Of a stretch of 64,000 bases of DNA, positions 14,317 to 23,226 are shown piece after piece (position 1 is the first letter of the stretch; every line of letters begins with the position of its first letter). The position numbers and the translations under genes are program-made. The notes under the pieces were generated by a model that did no database searches, was not told the DNA's origin, and worked only from the letters and a program-made list of their open reading frames with translations. Origin of the DNA: Microbulbifer elongatus (lineage in GTDB: Bacteria; Pseudomonadota; Gammaproteobacteria; Pseudomonadales; Cellvibrionaceae); NCBI RefSeq assembly GCF_020524885.1, contig NZ_JAIVKJ010000003.1, positions 479,501-543,500 on the forward strand, read 5' to 3'.

Positions 14317-14995
14317 CGCGCCCCCCGGCGGTAGCTAGTCCACATTCGTAAGCGAATACCACGGCCTGGGCGCGATCGCGCAACCCCAGCTTGGACAGCA
14401 CACTGGAAACGTGGGTTTTTACCGTAGCCGGGCCAATAAACAGCGCGTCGGCGATTTCCGCGTTGCTCTTGCCAGCGGCAATCGCTGCCAGCACTTCGCG
14501 CTCCCGCGTGGTCAGGCGCTCCAGACGTTCGGTCAGGTTGCGGCCGGTTCCCAGCTTTTGCGCGAACTGGCTGATCAGACGTTGGGTGATACCGGGTGAG
14601 AGCATGGCACCGCCATCGGCAACGGTGCGCACTGCCTCCACCAGTGCTTCGGGTGGAATATCCTTGAGCACAAAGCCACTGGCACCAGCCTGCAGGGCGC
14701 GGAATACGTATTCGTCGGGATCGAAAGTGGTGAGGATGATCACGCGGCTTGTGGTGGCGTCGGCCTCTGCGTTTTCCTCGGGTTGGAGAATGCGCGCGGT
14801 GGCTTCCAGCCCATCCATCTCCGGCATTCGGATATCCATCAAGATGATGTCCGGCTGGTGCGCCCGTGCAGCCTCGATAGCCTCGACACCGGTGCCGGCC
14901 TCGGCCACCACTTCTATATCGCGCTCGTTGTCCAGCACCAGGGCAAAACCTCGTCGTACCAGTGCCTGATCATCCACCACCATCACTCGTATCAT
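14303..14995 (-). CDS. NarL/FixJ-family response regulator
   Basis: 230 residues: an N-terminal receiver domain with acidic pocket Asp8/Asp9, phospho-acceptor Asp54 (ILMDIRMPEMDG) and a Lys in FVLKD, followed by a LuxR-type helix-turn-helix (LTTREREVLAAIAAGKSNAE, then IGPATVKTHVSSVLSKLGLR). It should bind DNA when phosphorylated by the adjacent kinase. Its start overlaps the kinase stop (ATGA-type, 14995-14992). The order kinase, regulator, small membrane protein is one minus-strand operon. A likely target is the divergent DUF2306 gene, whose upstream region carries a perfect dyad. Confidence 0.92.
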   Translation of the reverse strand: MIRVMVVDDQALVRRGFALVLDNERDIEVVAEAGTGVEAIEAARAHQPDIILMDIRMPEMDGLEATARILQPEENAEADATTSRVIILTTFDPDEYVFRALQAGASGFVLKDIPPEALVEAVRTVADGGAMLSPGITQRLISQFAQKLGTGRNLTERLERLTTREREVLAAIAAGKSNAEIADALFIGPATVKTHVSSVLSKLGLRDRAQAVVFAYECGLATAGGRDVGF

Positions 14996-16266
14996 CTGGT
15001 TCCCTCTTCGGTCGTGGGCAGCTGTGCGATTACCTCAAAGCCACCATCTTCGGTCACACCGACGCGCAGGTGGCCACCGAGCAGTTCCGCCCGTTCGCGC
15101 ATGCCCGCAATGCCGAGGCCACCACCGTGTTGTTTATCGCTTAGCTGTTCACCAGCAGGCTGCTCACCGGCATCGCGTCCATCATCTTTCACCGAGATGG
15201 CAACATGATCCGGCGCAACGCTTACCTTCACGCGCACGCTGGCTTCGGCGCCGACGTGTTTGATGACGTTGGTCAATGATTCCTGAATGATGCGGTAGGC
15301 GGCGAGGGCGACGCGCGCTGGTACGCCGTCGAACTCGCCGTGGGTTGCATAATCGACCCGGGCTACGACCTGCCGCACCTTTTCGATCAGGGCCGGGATG
15401 TCATTCAGGTCTGGCTGGGGTGCAAGTTGCGCCTCATCACTGGTCGGGCGCAGCACGCCCAGCAAATGCCGCATTTCCGACAGGGCGTGGCGGCCCGCAG
15501 CCTCCACGGTAGCCATGGCCTCGCTGGCCGCCTCGGGATTGTTGCGGCAGATGGTTCTGGCGGCGCCGGCCTGAACCGTCATTAGGCTCACCTGATGAGC
15601 CACTACATCGTGCATTTCCCGAGCGATGCGTGTGCGCTCGGCGGCGACAGCGCGCTCGGATTCGGCATTGCGCTCGCGCTCCAGAAACTCGGCGCGCTCT
15701 TCCAGCAGACGCAGGTATTCGCCGCGAAAGCGCAGCCTGCGGCCAATGTGCCACAGAGCCCACGCCAGCACGACTGCCACGGTGCCACCGGCGGTTGGCT
15801 GCGTCAGGACCCGCATATCTACTGCCACATAAACCAGCGTCGCCAGTACCGCGATCAAGCTGGCGCGGGCGTTGGGCTCGTAGCGGCCAAGGCTGTAGAG
15901 CGAAAACGCCAGGGCAACGATGCCATTGGCCGGCAGGCCCATCTCCAACAACAGGCTGGCACCCAGAATAATGGCGTGTACCTGCCAGGGGTGGGTGCGG
16001 CGCCAAAGCAGGGCGAAGCAGCCAACGAAGCCACACTGAAACGCGGCGATGTCCCACAGGCTTTGCAGGGCCAGCACATCGTTTCCTTGTTGGCGCGACC
16101 ACATCAGCAGCGTTAGCAACAAGGCGAGGGTGGCAATAAGCAGGTCGGTCAGATGTGGCCAGCGCTCGAATGGACCGCGCAATGGCTGCCAGACCGGTAG
16201 CTTGGGCAAATCGGGACTGGGATCGGGCGCACTGGATGCCCGCTGGATGGGGGACGGCGATTTCAT
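14992..16266 (-). CDS. Membrane sensor histidine kinase (HisKA_3/DesK-like)
   Basis: 424 residues. A polar N-terminal tail of ~40 residues is followed by about five to six hydrophobic segments (41-170) with little periplasmic sequence, so the signal is probably sensed in the membrane. After a coiled linker rich in Glu/Arg comes the HisKA_3 dimerisation helix with phospho-acceptor His219 (IAREMHDVVAHQVSLM). A C-terminal HATPase domain follows, with N-box QESLTNVIKH, G1 VKDDGRD and G2 GGGLGIAGMRERAELLGG. The family includes DesK and LiaS and signals to NarL-type regulators such as the one encoded next. Divergent from the DUF2306 gene. Confidence 0.9.
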   Translation of the reverse strand: MKSPSPIQRASSAPDPSPDLPKLPVWQPLRGPFERWPHLTDLLIATLALLLTLLMWSRQQGNDVLALQSLWDIAAFQCGFVGCFALLWRRTHPWQVHAIILGASLLLEMGLPANGIVALAFSLYSLGRYEPNARASLIAVLATLVYVAVDMRVLTQPTAGGTVAVVLAWALWHIGRRLRFRGEYLRLLEERAEFLERERNAESERAVAAERTRIAREMHDVVAHQVSLMTVQAGAARTICRNNPEAASEAMATVEAAGRHALSEMRHLLGVLRPTSDEAQLAPQPDLNDIPALIEKVRQVVARVDYATHGEFDGVPARVALAAYRIIQESLTNVIKHVGAEASVRVKVSVAPDHVAISVKDDGRDAGEQPAGEQLSDKQHGGGLGIAGMRERAELLGGHLRVGVTEDGGFEVIAQLPTTEEGTR

Positions 16267-16332
16267 TTCCGCATGCTAAACCAGGCCTGGCCGGCTGTCA
16301 TGAGCCCTGCGGGGGAGGTGATGGGGGCACCA

Positions 16333-16352
16333 TCTCCCCCTTTTGGGGGAGA
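16333..16352. promoter_or_regulatory. Perfect dyad TCTCCCCC-TTTT-GGGGGAGA
   Basis: 8-bp perfect arms around TTTT in the 168-bp gap between the divergent sensor-kinase and DUF2306 genes, about 67 bp upstream of the kinase start and 83 bp upstream of the DUF2306 start. Proposed operator, possibly for the adjacent NarL-type regulator. It could also form an RNA hairpin in either leader. Confidence 0.4.
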
Positions 16353-16434
16353 GCCGATACCTGCCTTTGGCCGATGTTCTGGGCTCTGAAAACGCCGACC
16401 ATGCTCGCCAGGCAAATTCAGCAGGAAAACAACC

Positions 16435-17262
16435 ATGAACGACGCTGTACTCAGCACAACACTGCCGCGCGTAATCGACACTCGGCGGGCCGTCAATCTC
16501 GCGGTGAAGACCTGGTTTGGCATCGCGGCGATCGGCCACGGGATCTTCTTTGTTTACATTCTCGCCGTGTTTTACCCGCCGATTACGCAGTCCGGACTCC
16601 ATGGCCTGCAGGGCTTGCACCTGCCAGCGGGCTTTCGCGAGGGCGATACCCTGGGCAACCTCGCAGCAGTGGCACATGTTCTGCTGGCCGCGATTGTGAT
16701 CGGTGGCGGTCCCCTGCAGCTGATTCCGGCTGTGCGACGACACGCGCCCGGCTTCCACCGCTGGCTTGGCCGCAGCTACCTTTTGGCTGCCGTGATAAGC
16801 GCCGTTGGCGGCCTTTACATGACCTGGACCCGTCATAGTCTTGGCAATCTGGTGTCCCAGATCACCATCTCCATCGATGGGGTGTTGATTCTGGTGTTTG
16901 CGTTCCTGGCAATGCGTACTGCACTGGCCGGCCGGATCGCTGAACACCGGCGCTGGGCGCTGCGCCTGTTCATGGCCGCCAGTGCGGTCTGGTTCTTCCG
17001 CGTGGCGCTAATGGGCTGGGCGACGCTGACCGGTGGCTGGGGTATTGATTGGTCGTCCTTTACCGGGCCGTTTCTGTACGCCCTTGGTGTGGGCCAGTAC
17101 CTGCTGCCACTGGCCATGCTGGAGTGGTACTTCCATTGTCTGAAGCCTGCAGCCGGGCAACGCGCTCAACTCGCCTTTATTAGCACCCTGGTGCCACTGA
17201 CCGCGTTCATGGCTGTTGGCATCGTTACCGCTACCTTGGGGATGTGGTTGCCGCGGATGTAA
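16435..17262 (+). CDS. DUF2306-family membrane protein
   Basis: 275 residues with seven or eight hydrophobic segments. The layout, with conserved His residues in the loops (HAPGFHRWLGRSYL and AEHRRWALRLFMAA), matches DUF2306, membrane proteins of unknown role sometimes likened to haem-binding cytochrome-type folds. It lacks a signal peptide; the N-terminal ~20 residues are polar. It is divergent from the two-component operon and a plausible target of it. The 3' end of this gene has a decayed partial copy at 25591-25698 with an 87-nt internal deletion. Confidence 0.78.
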   Translation: MNDAVLSTTLPRVIDTRRAVNLAVKTWFGIAAIGHGIFFVYILAVFYPPITQSGLHGLQGLHLPAGFREGDTLGNLAAVAHVLLAAIVIGGGPLQLIPAVRRHAPGFHRWLGRSYLLAAVISAVGGLYMTWTRHSLGNLVSQITISIDGVLILVFAFLAMRTALAGRIAEHRRWALRLFMAASAVWFFRVALMGWATLTGGWGIDWSSFTGPFLYALGVGQYLLPLAMLEWYFHCLKPAAGQRAQLAFISTLVPLTAFMAVGIVTATLGMWLPRM

Positions 17263-17328
17263 GCCGGGCGGCCCCGGTTAGGGGTGGCGTGGGCTCGCAT
17301 TCGTGAGTCATCTGTTTTGCTCGCTTCT

Positions 17329-17373
17329 TTCTATAGGAGCAAGTTCTATGGGAGTAAGTTCTATGAAAGATAG
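17329..17373 (+). repeat. Three tandem 15-bp repeats
   Basis: TTCTATAGGAGCAAG, TTCTATGGGAGTAAG and TTCTATGAAAGATAG lie head to tail in the 206-bp gap upstream of the DUF1254 gene, ending 95 nt before its start. The first two match at 13 of 15 positions; the third is more diverged. They could be iterated binding sites, or simply slippage products. Confidence 0.6.
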
Positions 17374-17468
17374 CTATCCGCCGAAATGGTTATAAGAAAC
17401 TGGCATCTTAATCATGAGCGTATCACTAGACTTTTAGCTGAGTTTTCATCCCCCTGAGGGAGCATTCA

Positions 17469-18500
17469 ATGAGTTTGAAGAATCTGACGATTGCTGGCTT
17501 TTGGTTGTTGGCTCTAGCTGTGCCACTGGCGCAGGCGGGAGATACCAAAGCAGTAACACCGGAGACCTTTATCCGAGCGGAAACGGACAATATGTATGCG
17601 GCGATGATTGAGAACGCCGGTGGGACTAACACGTTTTTTCATTTTCGTGAGCCTACACCGCTCGATAAACAGACAGTGGTGCGTATGAACCGCGATGTGC
17701 TCTATTCTGGTGGTGTATTCGATGCCAAGGATGGTGTCACCATCAATTTCCCGCAGCTTCCGGACGATCGGTATGCCTCCGTCTACATTATCGATAATGA
17801 TCACTATGTAGTGGACATTATCCATGAGCCCGGGATGCATACGGTGAAGGGTGATACCCGATTTCTGTACGTCATCATCCGGATTCAATTAAAAGATCCC
17901 GCAAGTGAGCAAGACGTTGCCTTGGTGAACAGTCTGCAAGACCAGTTCAAGGTGACCTCCAAAACCGGTGGTGAATTTCCCGGGTTTAAATGGGATCGGA
18001 AGTCGCTCGATTCGCAACGCAGCGAGTATGAAGAGGGCAGTAAAAAGTTCGATAGCTGGGCCGGTATGATGGGCAAGCGCGGAGAAGTGAATGAGGATAC
18101 CCGGCACTTCGCGGCTGCTGCAGCCTGGGGCCTTTTCCCGGAATCCGAAGCGATATACATGAACTATCAGCCAGCCACTGCGAGTGCCGATAAGTGTTAT
18201 ACAGCTAACTATCAAGTGCCCGATAACGAGGGATTTTGGTCCATTACCGTTTACGGTAAAGACGGATTCATGAAAAGCGAAAACAACGTTTTAAATGAAG
18301 CAAACACCAAACTGAATGACGATGGTACTTTCACGGCATATTTTGGGCCTGAAAAAGCCTGTGGGAAAGTTTCTAACCGTGTCGACACCAGTGATGGATG
18401 GAATTTCTTGTTTCGGATATATCGCCCGGGAAAGTCGGTGCTGGATGGTTCGTATTCAATGCCTGAAGTCCAGGTCTACGACGGCGGTCGCAGCATGTGA
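17469..18500 (+). CDS. Exported DUF1254/DUF1214 protein
   Basis: 343 residues. A signal peptide (MSLKNLTIAGFWLLALAVPL, cut near AQAGD) is followed by a DUF1254 domain (about 35-140; VRMNRDVLYSGGVFDA is characteristic) and a DUF1214 domain (about 230-340; GFWSITVYGKDGFM and a closing PEVQVYD). Such two-domain proteins are exported and of unproven biochemistry. They are often found near catabolic or membrane-associated loci. The ATG is preceded by GAGGGAG, seven bases upstream. It converges on the amidohydrolase gene with a 48-bp gap. Three 15-bp repeats precede it. Confidence 0.85.
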   Translation: MSLKNLTIAGFWLLALAVPLAQAGDTKAVTPETFIRAETDNMYAAMIENAGGTNTFFHFREPTPLDKQTVVRMNRDVLYSGGVFDAKDGVTINFPQLPDDRYASVYIIDNDHYVVDIIHEPGMHTVKGDTRFLYVIIRIQLKDPASEQDVALVNSLQDQFKVTSKTGGEFPGFKWDRKSLDSQRSEYEEGSKKFDSWAGMMGKRGEVNEDTRHFAAAAAWGLFPESEAIYMNYQPATASADKCYTANYQVPDNEGFWSITVYGKDGFMKSENNVLNEANTKLNDDGTFTAYFGPEKACGKVSNRVDTSDGWNFLFRIYRPGKSVLDGSYSMPEVQVYDGGRSM

Positions 18501-18548
18501 TTATGCACTGGTGCATCAGTCGCGCTGGGCATCAGCGACAAATTGATA

Positions 18549-20441
18549 TCAGTCGCCATGCCCATGCTGCATCGCTCTCTTGATTCTATCGAGAGTCGCG
18601 CGCTGAATCGCTTCATCGTCGGCATCGTTCGCCATGATCGATCTGGACTTCGAACCCGCTGAGCGCGGGGCAGGGCCGACGGGCTGCAATCGGCCTTCGA
18701 GCATCGTGCCCCATACCTCAATATCTTTCAGTTTCTCCGGCGCAACTTCGTAGGGACTCTGCATCAGAACGGTCAGGTTCGCGTCTTTGCCCACTTCGAT
18801 TGAGCCGACCTGATTCTCCATCTGGATCGAGTAAGCCGCCTCGATGGTGATTGCTTTGAGGGCGTCGTCAAGCGGAACGCGGTGCTGTGGCCCCGCTACC
18901 GGGCCTTCCGCGGTATTGCGATTAACCGCCGCCCACACGAGTTGCAACGGCTTGGCCGGTGCCATCGGCATGTCGGAGTGGAAGGACAGCGAGCCGCCGT
19001 TTTTCAGTACGTCCTGGTGAGGCACCATGTTCGCTGCGCGCTCTGGCCCGATACCAAGCTTCGCGTAGCGCCCGGCGAGGGCCGTTACGTAGTAGGGGTT
19101 TGAACTTACGATACCGCCGAGTTCGATCCAGCGTTTGACCTGCTCGGGTTGCGCAAAGCCAAAATGCACGAGCACCGTGCGATGGTCTTTGCGCGGCTTG
19201 CGCGCCACCGCCTTCTCAAGCTCACCCAGTAATACATCGAGACCGGCATCGCCATTATTGTGTACGTGGATCTGGTAGTCCGCATCCCAGTATGTCTGGA
19301 ACATAAACCCGAACGCCGGGGGGTCGATGATCCACGCACCATGGTGGCCGTCTGTGTAGCCATCTTTCATCTGCATAAGCTGGCTGTAGATGGCGCCATC
19401 GGTGAAAAGCTTCACCTGCCCGGGCAGGTACCAGGTGCGGCCATTGCCCCAGTCCTCAACCTTGCGTGTTTCAGCGATCAGGCTTTTAGCGTCATTGGGC
19501 TTTATCGCATAGAAGCTTTTGCCGTCTCCGATAAAGCAGTGGTTGAACGGCGTGGCATCGTCCGAGTACACGGCATTGACCGCGTCCTGCAATTTTTTCG
19601 AGAGGAATCCGCCTGGCTCGCAGGCGAGGGTGATGCCATTGCGATGGTAATAGGTTTCGGTGTATTCGAGGCCGCGCTGAAACTGCTCGGCAGAGGCGAG
19701 GTAAGGCGTGAGTTTCGGGAGGATACCGAGTACTCCCTGCTCATAGAAATGCCCCTTGGGCAAGTCGCTCATCGACTTGGCGCTAGACCCGAGCCCGGAT
19801 ATATAGGCGTCGTCGATACCCGTGAGCTTGAGTGCGGCCGAGTTCAGGTAAAACTCGTGCTGCGACCGGTGCCATACGATCACTGGAAAATCCGTTGCCA
19901 GTTCGTCGAGCAGGTCGCGGGACATCTCACCGTGAAAGTAGTGGTGATAACCCCAGGTGATAAACGGCTTGCGCTTGTCTTTGTGCCCGCTGAGCGCTTT
20001 CTTTAGTCGTTCCCGGTAACCCTGTTCATCGCGCACGGCGGGGGAGAGCCCATCGATGGTGTCCCAATCCTCGATTGAAATGACTTCCACGTTCATCGCC
20101 AGTGCTGCCAACACCGGGTGAACATGTTGCTCGACGAAGCCGGGCATCACAACCTTGTCATTAAGTGACTTGTCGAGGCGTGCATTGTTGCCGACCACCG
20201 CGTTTACTTCCTCCCGGGTGCCGACCGCCACGAACTTGCCGTCGCGCACCGCGATTGCCTCGGCTTTGGGCTTCTTCGGATCCATTGTGATGAATTCACG
20301 GGCCGTGTAGATCACGGTTTGCGATGACTGCTCCGCAAGTGGATGTAGGTCCTGCAGCCGGATGGCCTGTGACCAGGCCAGATTAGGCACGGCGAGGAGG
20401 AGCGTTAAAGCTAACGTGGTTAGCTTGTTCCAAAAATGCAT
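18549..20441 (-). CDS. Exported amidohydrolase (YtcJ-like, amidohydrolase family 3)
   Basis: 630 residues. ATG 20441 gives a signal peptide (MHFWNKLTTLALTLLLAVPN, cut near AWSQA) and has AGGAGGAG just upstream; a longer frame from 20528 is unlikely. The metal-dependent hydrolase core begins with VVMPGFVEQHVHP (the HxH metal pair). It continues through WGYHHYFHG, LFTDGAIYS and IHVHNNGDAG, then HFGFAQPEQVKRW and FHSDMPM, matching the family-3/YtcJ group that acts on N-acyl, carbamate or formamide-type bonds. Periplasmic location is predicted. It is divergent from the TonB receptor gene and shares its control region, so its substrate may be related to what the receptor imports. Confidence 0.88.
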   Translation of the reverse strand: MHFWNKLTTLALTLLLAVPNLAWSQAIRLQDLHPLAEQSSQTVIYTAREFITMDPKKPKAEAIAVRDGKFVAVGTREEVNAVVGNNARLDKSLNDKVVMPGFVEQHVHPVLAALAMNVEVISIEDWDTIDGLSPAVRDEQGYRERLKKALSGHKDKRKPFITWGYHHYFHGEMSRDLLDELATDFPVIVWHRSQHEFYLNSAALKLTGIDDAYISGLGSSAKSMSDLPKGHFYEQGVLGILPKLTPYLASAEQFQRGLEYTETYYHRNGITLACEPGGFLSKKLQDAVNAVYSDDATPFNHCFIGDGKSFYAIKPNDAKSLIAETRKVEDWGNGRTWYLPGQVKLFTDGAIYSQLMQMKDGYTDGHHGAWIIDPPAFGFMFQTYWDADYQIHVHNNGDAGLDVLLGELEKAVARKPRKDHRTVLVHFGFAQPEQVKRWIELGGIVSSNPYYVTALAGRYAKLGIGPERAANMVPHQDVLKNGGSLSFHSDMPMAPAKPLQLVWAAVNRNTAEGPVAGPQHRVPLDDALKAITIEAAYSIQMENQVGSIEVGKDANLTVLMQSPYEVAPEKLKDIEVWGTMLEGRLQPVGPAPRSAGSKSRSIMANDADDEAIQRATLDRIKRAMQHGHGD

Positions 20442-20608
20442 CTCTCCTCCTGAGCCTGGCAGGGAAGTCGGAGCTTGGCGGTTATTTCCCTTCCGTTGCG
20501 CTGACCTGATACCTGTGGTGAGTGACAAGTTTAGCTGAGCCTTATCGCGCGCAGGCCTGCTTGGTGGAGGGTTTGCGCGCCAGTAATGTTGTGTTTCAAT
20601 GAGATAAA

Positions 20609-20626
20609 AAACAGTCAGAACTGTTT
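20609..20626. promoter_or_regulatory. Dyad AAACAGT-N4-ACTGTTT overlapping the -35 of the receptor promoter
   Basis: Perfect 7-bp arms around CAGA. It overlaps the first two bases of the proposed -35 hexamer (20625-20630). The arms match those of the dyad upstream of the sulfatase gene (13749-13767) at six of seven positions, the spacer being one base shorter here. Confidence 0.4.
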
Positions 20627-20653
20627 GTTAGTGTTCTTGGTCTTTGTTATGGT
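20625..20653 (+). promoter_or_regulatory. Sigma70-like promoter of the TonB receptor gene
   Basis: TTGTTA (20625-20630), a 17-nt spacer and TATGGT (20648-20653); each hexamer matches four of six consensus bases. Predicted start of transcription is near 20660, about 100 nt upstream of the start codon. Confidence 0.45.
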
Positions 20654-20661
20654 AAGGCGGT

Positions 20662-20677
20662 GAATGCGATCGCATTC
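20662..20677. promoter_or_regulatory. Perfect 16-bp palindrome GAATGCGATCGCATTC
   Basis: An exact palindrome placed at about +2 to +17 of the predicted receptor transcript, the classic position for a repressor operator. No regulator gene is adjacent, so the cognate protein would be encoded elsewhere. Confidence 0.5.
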
Positions 20678-20759
20678 CGGCACCTGATGAGAGTAAGCGG
20701 GGTTAGGGACTTACCCGCAATAACGATAAATAGCTACTTGCCTCGAAGGAATGACAATA

Positions 20760-23189
20760 ATGAAGCGATACGTTGCATCGATCAGCTGTGTCCTGCTCGC
20801 CAACCCGATAGCCTCCGCAATTGCACAAGAAAGCCAGTTTGATGCCGAGAGGAGCATTGAGCACATCACCGTTACCGCCACCAAGCGGGAAGAGAGCATC
20901 CAGGAGGTGCCGATATCCGTGGCGGCCTTCGACAAGAATTTCTTCAGGAATTCCGGCGAGACGAATTTTAACGCGCTGGAGCAATACACCCCGGGCCTGA
21001 AAATCCAGTCCGGGCCAGATTCCAGGACCACATCCCTGCGCATACGTGGAATCGGTTCCGCAGGCTCCAATGCCGGTATTGACCCCAGTGTGGGGGTTTT
21101 TATCGATGGGGTGTACCAGAGTCGCGCGGGTATGAACATCAATGAGTTGGTGGATATCGAGCGTGTTGAGGTGCTCAGAGGCCCGCAGGGCACACTGTAC
21201 GGCAAGAACACCGCGGCCGGTGCCATTAACGTGATTACTGCCAAGCCCTCTGCGGAGTTTGCTGCGGAAGGCGATCTTGTCTTCGCCAACAATAACCGCA
21301 AAGAAGTGCGTTCGATGGTGAACGTGCCGCTCGGCGAGTCCGGTAACGCGATGCGCATGAGCGCGTTCGCGGTTAACGGCGACCACCTGTTTACCAATAC
21401 CTATACCGGTGAAGGCGTGAACGATGCGGACAAGTGGGGGCTAAAAACCCGCTTCCTGTTCAACTTTGATGACAGCGAGCTACTGCTTAACGCGGATTAC
21501 TCGAAGGAAAACACCGACTGCTGCGCACTGGCGGTGATCGACTACAACGGTGTATCTCCGATCATGATCGGCACACCGATGACCAACAACCCCTCGGCCA
21601 TGCTACCAGGGCTGCCGTACACCGCTCTGGAAACTGCGCCAGGCAGCATTGGTGCACCTCCACAGGCGGACCCATTTGGTGATGATTACTGGTTCAATGA
21701 CCAGCTGAGTAACAACGTGGAAGTAGGGGGGCTCTCTGCAGAGTGGAATTACGAGGCTCCGAATTCCCAAAGCGTCACCTTTATCAATGCAGTCAGAACC
21801 TATACCTCCAGCAGCAGTTACGATGGCGATTTCACGGCCTACGATGCGGCATCGCCGGCAACAACAGAGGAGGACATGAAGCAGTTTTCCTCAGAACTTC
21901 GTGTCGCTTCGCTGGGCGACAATACCCTGGATTATCAGGTAGGTCTGTACGGTTACTACTCCAATTTCGAAACCGAAGGCAGCCTGGGCATGAACGAGAC
22001 CATTCTGCTCAATTCGCCGCCGTTGCAAACGGGGTTGCCGCCGCTCTCCGCGATCCTAGGTAGTCGCTCGCAGAACATTGATGTCAACGAGTATTCCACC
22101 AGTGCCCTGGCGATCTTTGGCCAGCTTGCCTGGAATCTCAGTGACGAGCTGAGCGCGACCTTCGGTTTGCGTGTGACCCAGGAAAGAAAAGAGCGCACCG
22201 GCTCCCAGCGCACCCTGCGCACGCCACTCCCGGGCCTGCCGGCCGAGTCTTTACCACCGTTCCAGTACTTGCCGTTTGACCTGGCACCGATTGCCGGGGC
22301 GGACGTCGACTTTGACCAGAAACGCAGTGATAGCGATATCTCCCCGTCGTTTAACCTGCGCTATTTCGTCATGGAAGACGTGATGGCCTATGCCAGCGTG
22401 AGTAAAGGGTTCAAGTCCGGAGGCTTCGACCAGCGCCGCGTGCCGGTGGAGGTTTACGGAAGAATCAATGGCGGCAATGATAGTGCCGGTGAGTTCGGTG
22501 AAGAGGAAGCAACCAGTTATGAACTCGGTTGGAAAAGCACCTTGCTGAATGACCGTCTTATCTTTAACGGCGCTTTCTATTTCGTCGATTACGATAACTT
22601 CCAGGCACAGGCCTTCGATGGTGCAAGCACCACCGTTACCAATGCCGGTGCACTGGAAAGCTATGGTTCGGAAATGGACCTTCTGTTCGTTGCCAGTGAG
22701 AACCTCACCCTGGGTACCGCGATTGGCTACAACAAGGCCGAGTACAAGGAGTTCGACAATGGTCAGTGTACCGCGATGGACTCCCTGTTCTGGTCACTGG
22801 CTAATCCCACTGCGCCCTGTGTGGCTGACCTAGCGGGCAAAACGCTGGACAATGCCCCGGAGTGGACCTATAGCTCCTTTGCCCAGTACGAGCAGCCGCT
22901 GTCTTCGGGCCTTCAGGTGATCGCCCGTCTCGAGCACAATTTCGTAGATAGCCACTATCTCGACCAGGACCTGGACCAGGCGCTGTTTAATGACTCGGTA
23001 AACCTGGTCAATCTCCGTCTGACCTTGAGCAACTTTGATCGCAGCTGGGAGGTAGTGGCTTGGGGTAAAAACCTGCTGGAAGAGGAGTATTTCCTGATGG
23101 GTATCGACATCCCCACCATCGGCGGCTATGCCGGTGTCGTCGCTCCACGGTCTACCTACGGACTTACCCTGCGTCGCAGCTTCAACTAG
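20760..23189 (+). CDS. TonB-dependent outer-membrane receptor
   Basis: 809 residues. The start is ATG 20760: AAGGA (20746-20750) is nine bases upstream of it but abuts the earlier ATG at 20751. A signal peptide (MKRYVASISCVLLANPIASA) precedes a TonB-box-like EHITVTATKRE. A plug domain follows (EVPISVAAFD; VEVLRGPQGTLYGKNTAAGA, the family hallmark), then a ~22-strand barrel ending YGLTLRRSFN with the usual C-terminal aromatic segment. The plug/barrel type is that of receptors for organic molecules in marine and soil bacteria rather than a clear siderophore receptor, but substrate cannot be assigned from sequence. The carotenoid oxygenase gene follows after 37 nt on the same strand, so import and cleavage of one compound is a reasonable inference. 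Confidence 0.93.
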   Translation: MKRYVASISCVLLANPIASAIAQESQFDAERSIEHITVTATKREESIQEVPISVAAFDKNFFRNSGETNFNALEQYTPGLKIQSGPDSRTTSLRIRGIGSAGSNAGIDPSVGVFIDGVYQSRAGMNINELVDIERVEVLRGPQGTLYGKNTAAGAINVITAKPSAEFAAEGDLVFANNNRKEVRSMVNVPLGESGNAMRMSAFAVNGDHLFTNTYTGEGVNDADKWGLKTRFLFNFDDSELLLNADYSKENTDCCALAVIDYNGVSPIMIGTPMTNNPSAMLPGLPYTALETAPGSIGAPPQADPFGDDYWFNDQLSNNVEVGGLSAEWNYEAPNSQSVTFINAVRTYTSSSSYDGDFTAYDAASPATTEEDMKQFSSELRVASLGDNTLDYQVGLYGYYSNFETEGSLGMNETILLNSPPLQTGLPPLSAILGSRSQNIDVNEYSTSALAIFGQLAWNLSDELSATFGLRVTQERKERTGSQRTLRTPLPGLPAESLPPFQYLPFDLAPIAGADVDFDQKRSDSDISPSFNLRYFVMEDVMAYASVSKGFKSGGFDQRRVPVEVYGRINGGNDSAGEFGEEEATSYELGWKSTLLNDRLIFNGAFYFVDYDNFQAQAFDGASTTVTNAGALESYGSEMDLLFVASENLTLGTAIGYNKAEYKEFDNGQCTAMDSLFWSLANPTAPCVADLAGKTLDNAPEWTYSSFAQYEQPLSSGLQVIARLEHNFVDSHYLDQDLDQALFNDSVNLVNLRLTLSNFDRSWEVVAWGKNLLEEEYFLMGIDIPTIGGYAGVVAPRSTYGLTLRRSFN

Positions 23190-23226
23190 GTTTTGCATAG
23201 AGTACGCGGTGAAAATGGAGAGTGTT

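Larger units (their letters stand above)
20442..20759. other. Intergenic control region between divergent amidohydrolase and TonB receptor genes
   Basis: 318 bp with no gene I can support. The right part holds a sigma70-like promoter for the receptor gene, a dyad over its -35 and a perfect palindrome at the predicted transcription start, listed separately. The left part (20442-20600) has the amidohydrolase Shine-Dalgarno at its edge and no obvious extra structure. Confidence 0.6.

Noticed and set aside
19260-20006. Open frame antisense to the amidohydrolase gene
   Set aside because: No start signal or domain; amidohydrolase metal motifs are on the minus strand.
23128-23226. Start of the dioxygenase inside the TonB receptor gene
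   Set aside because: Would overlap the receptor by 62 bp with no ribosome site; ATG 23227 fits the family and has one.
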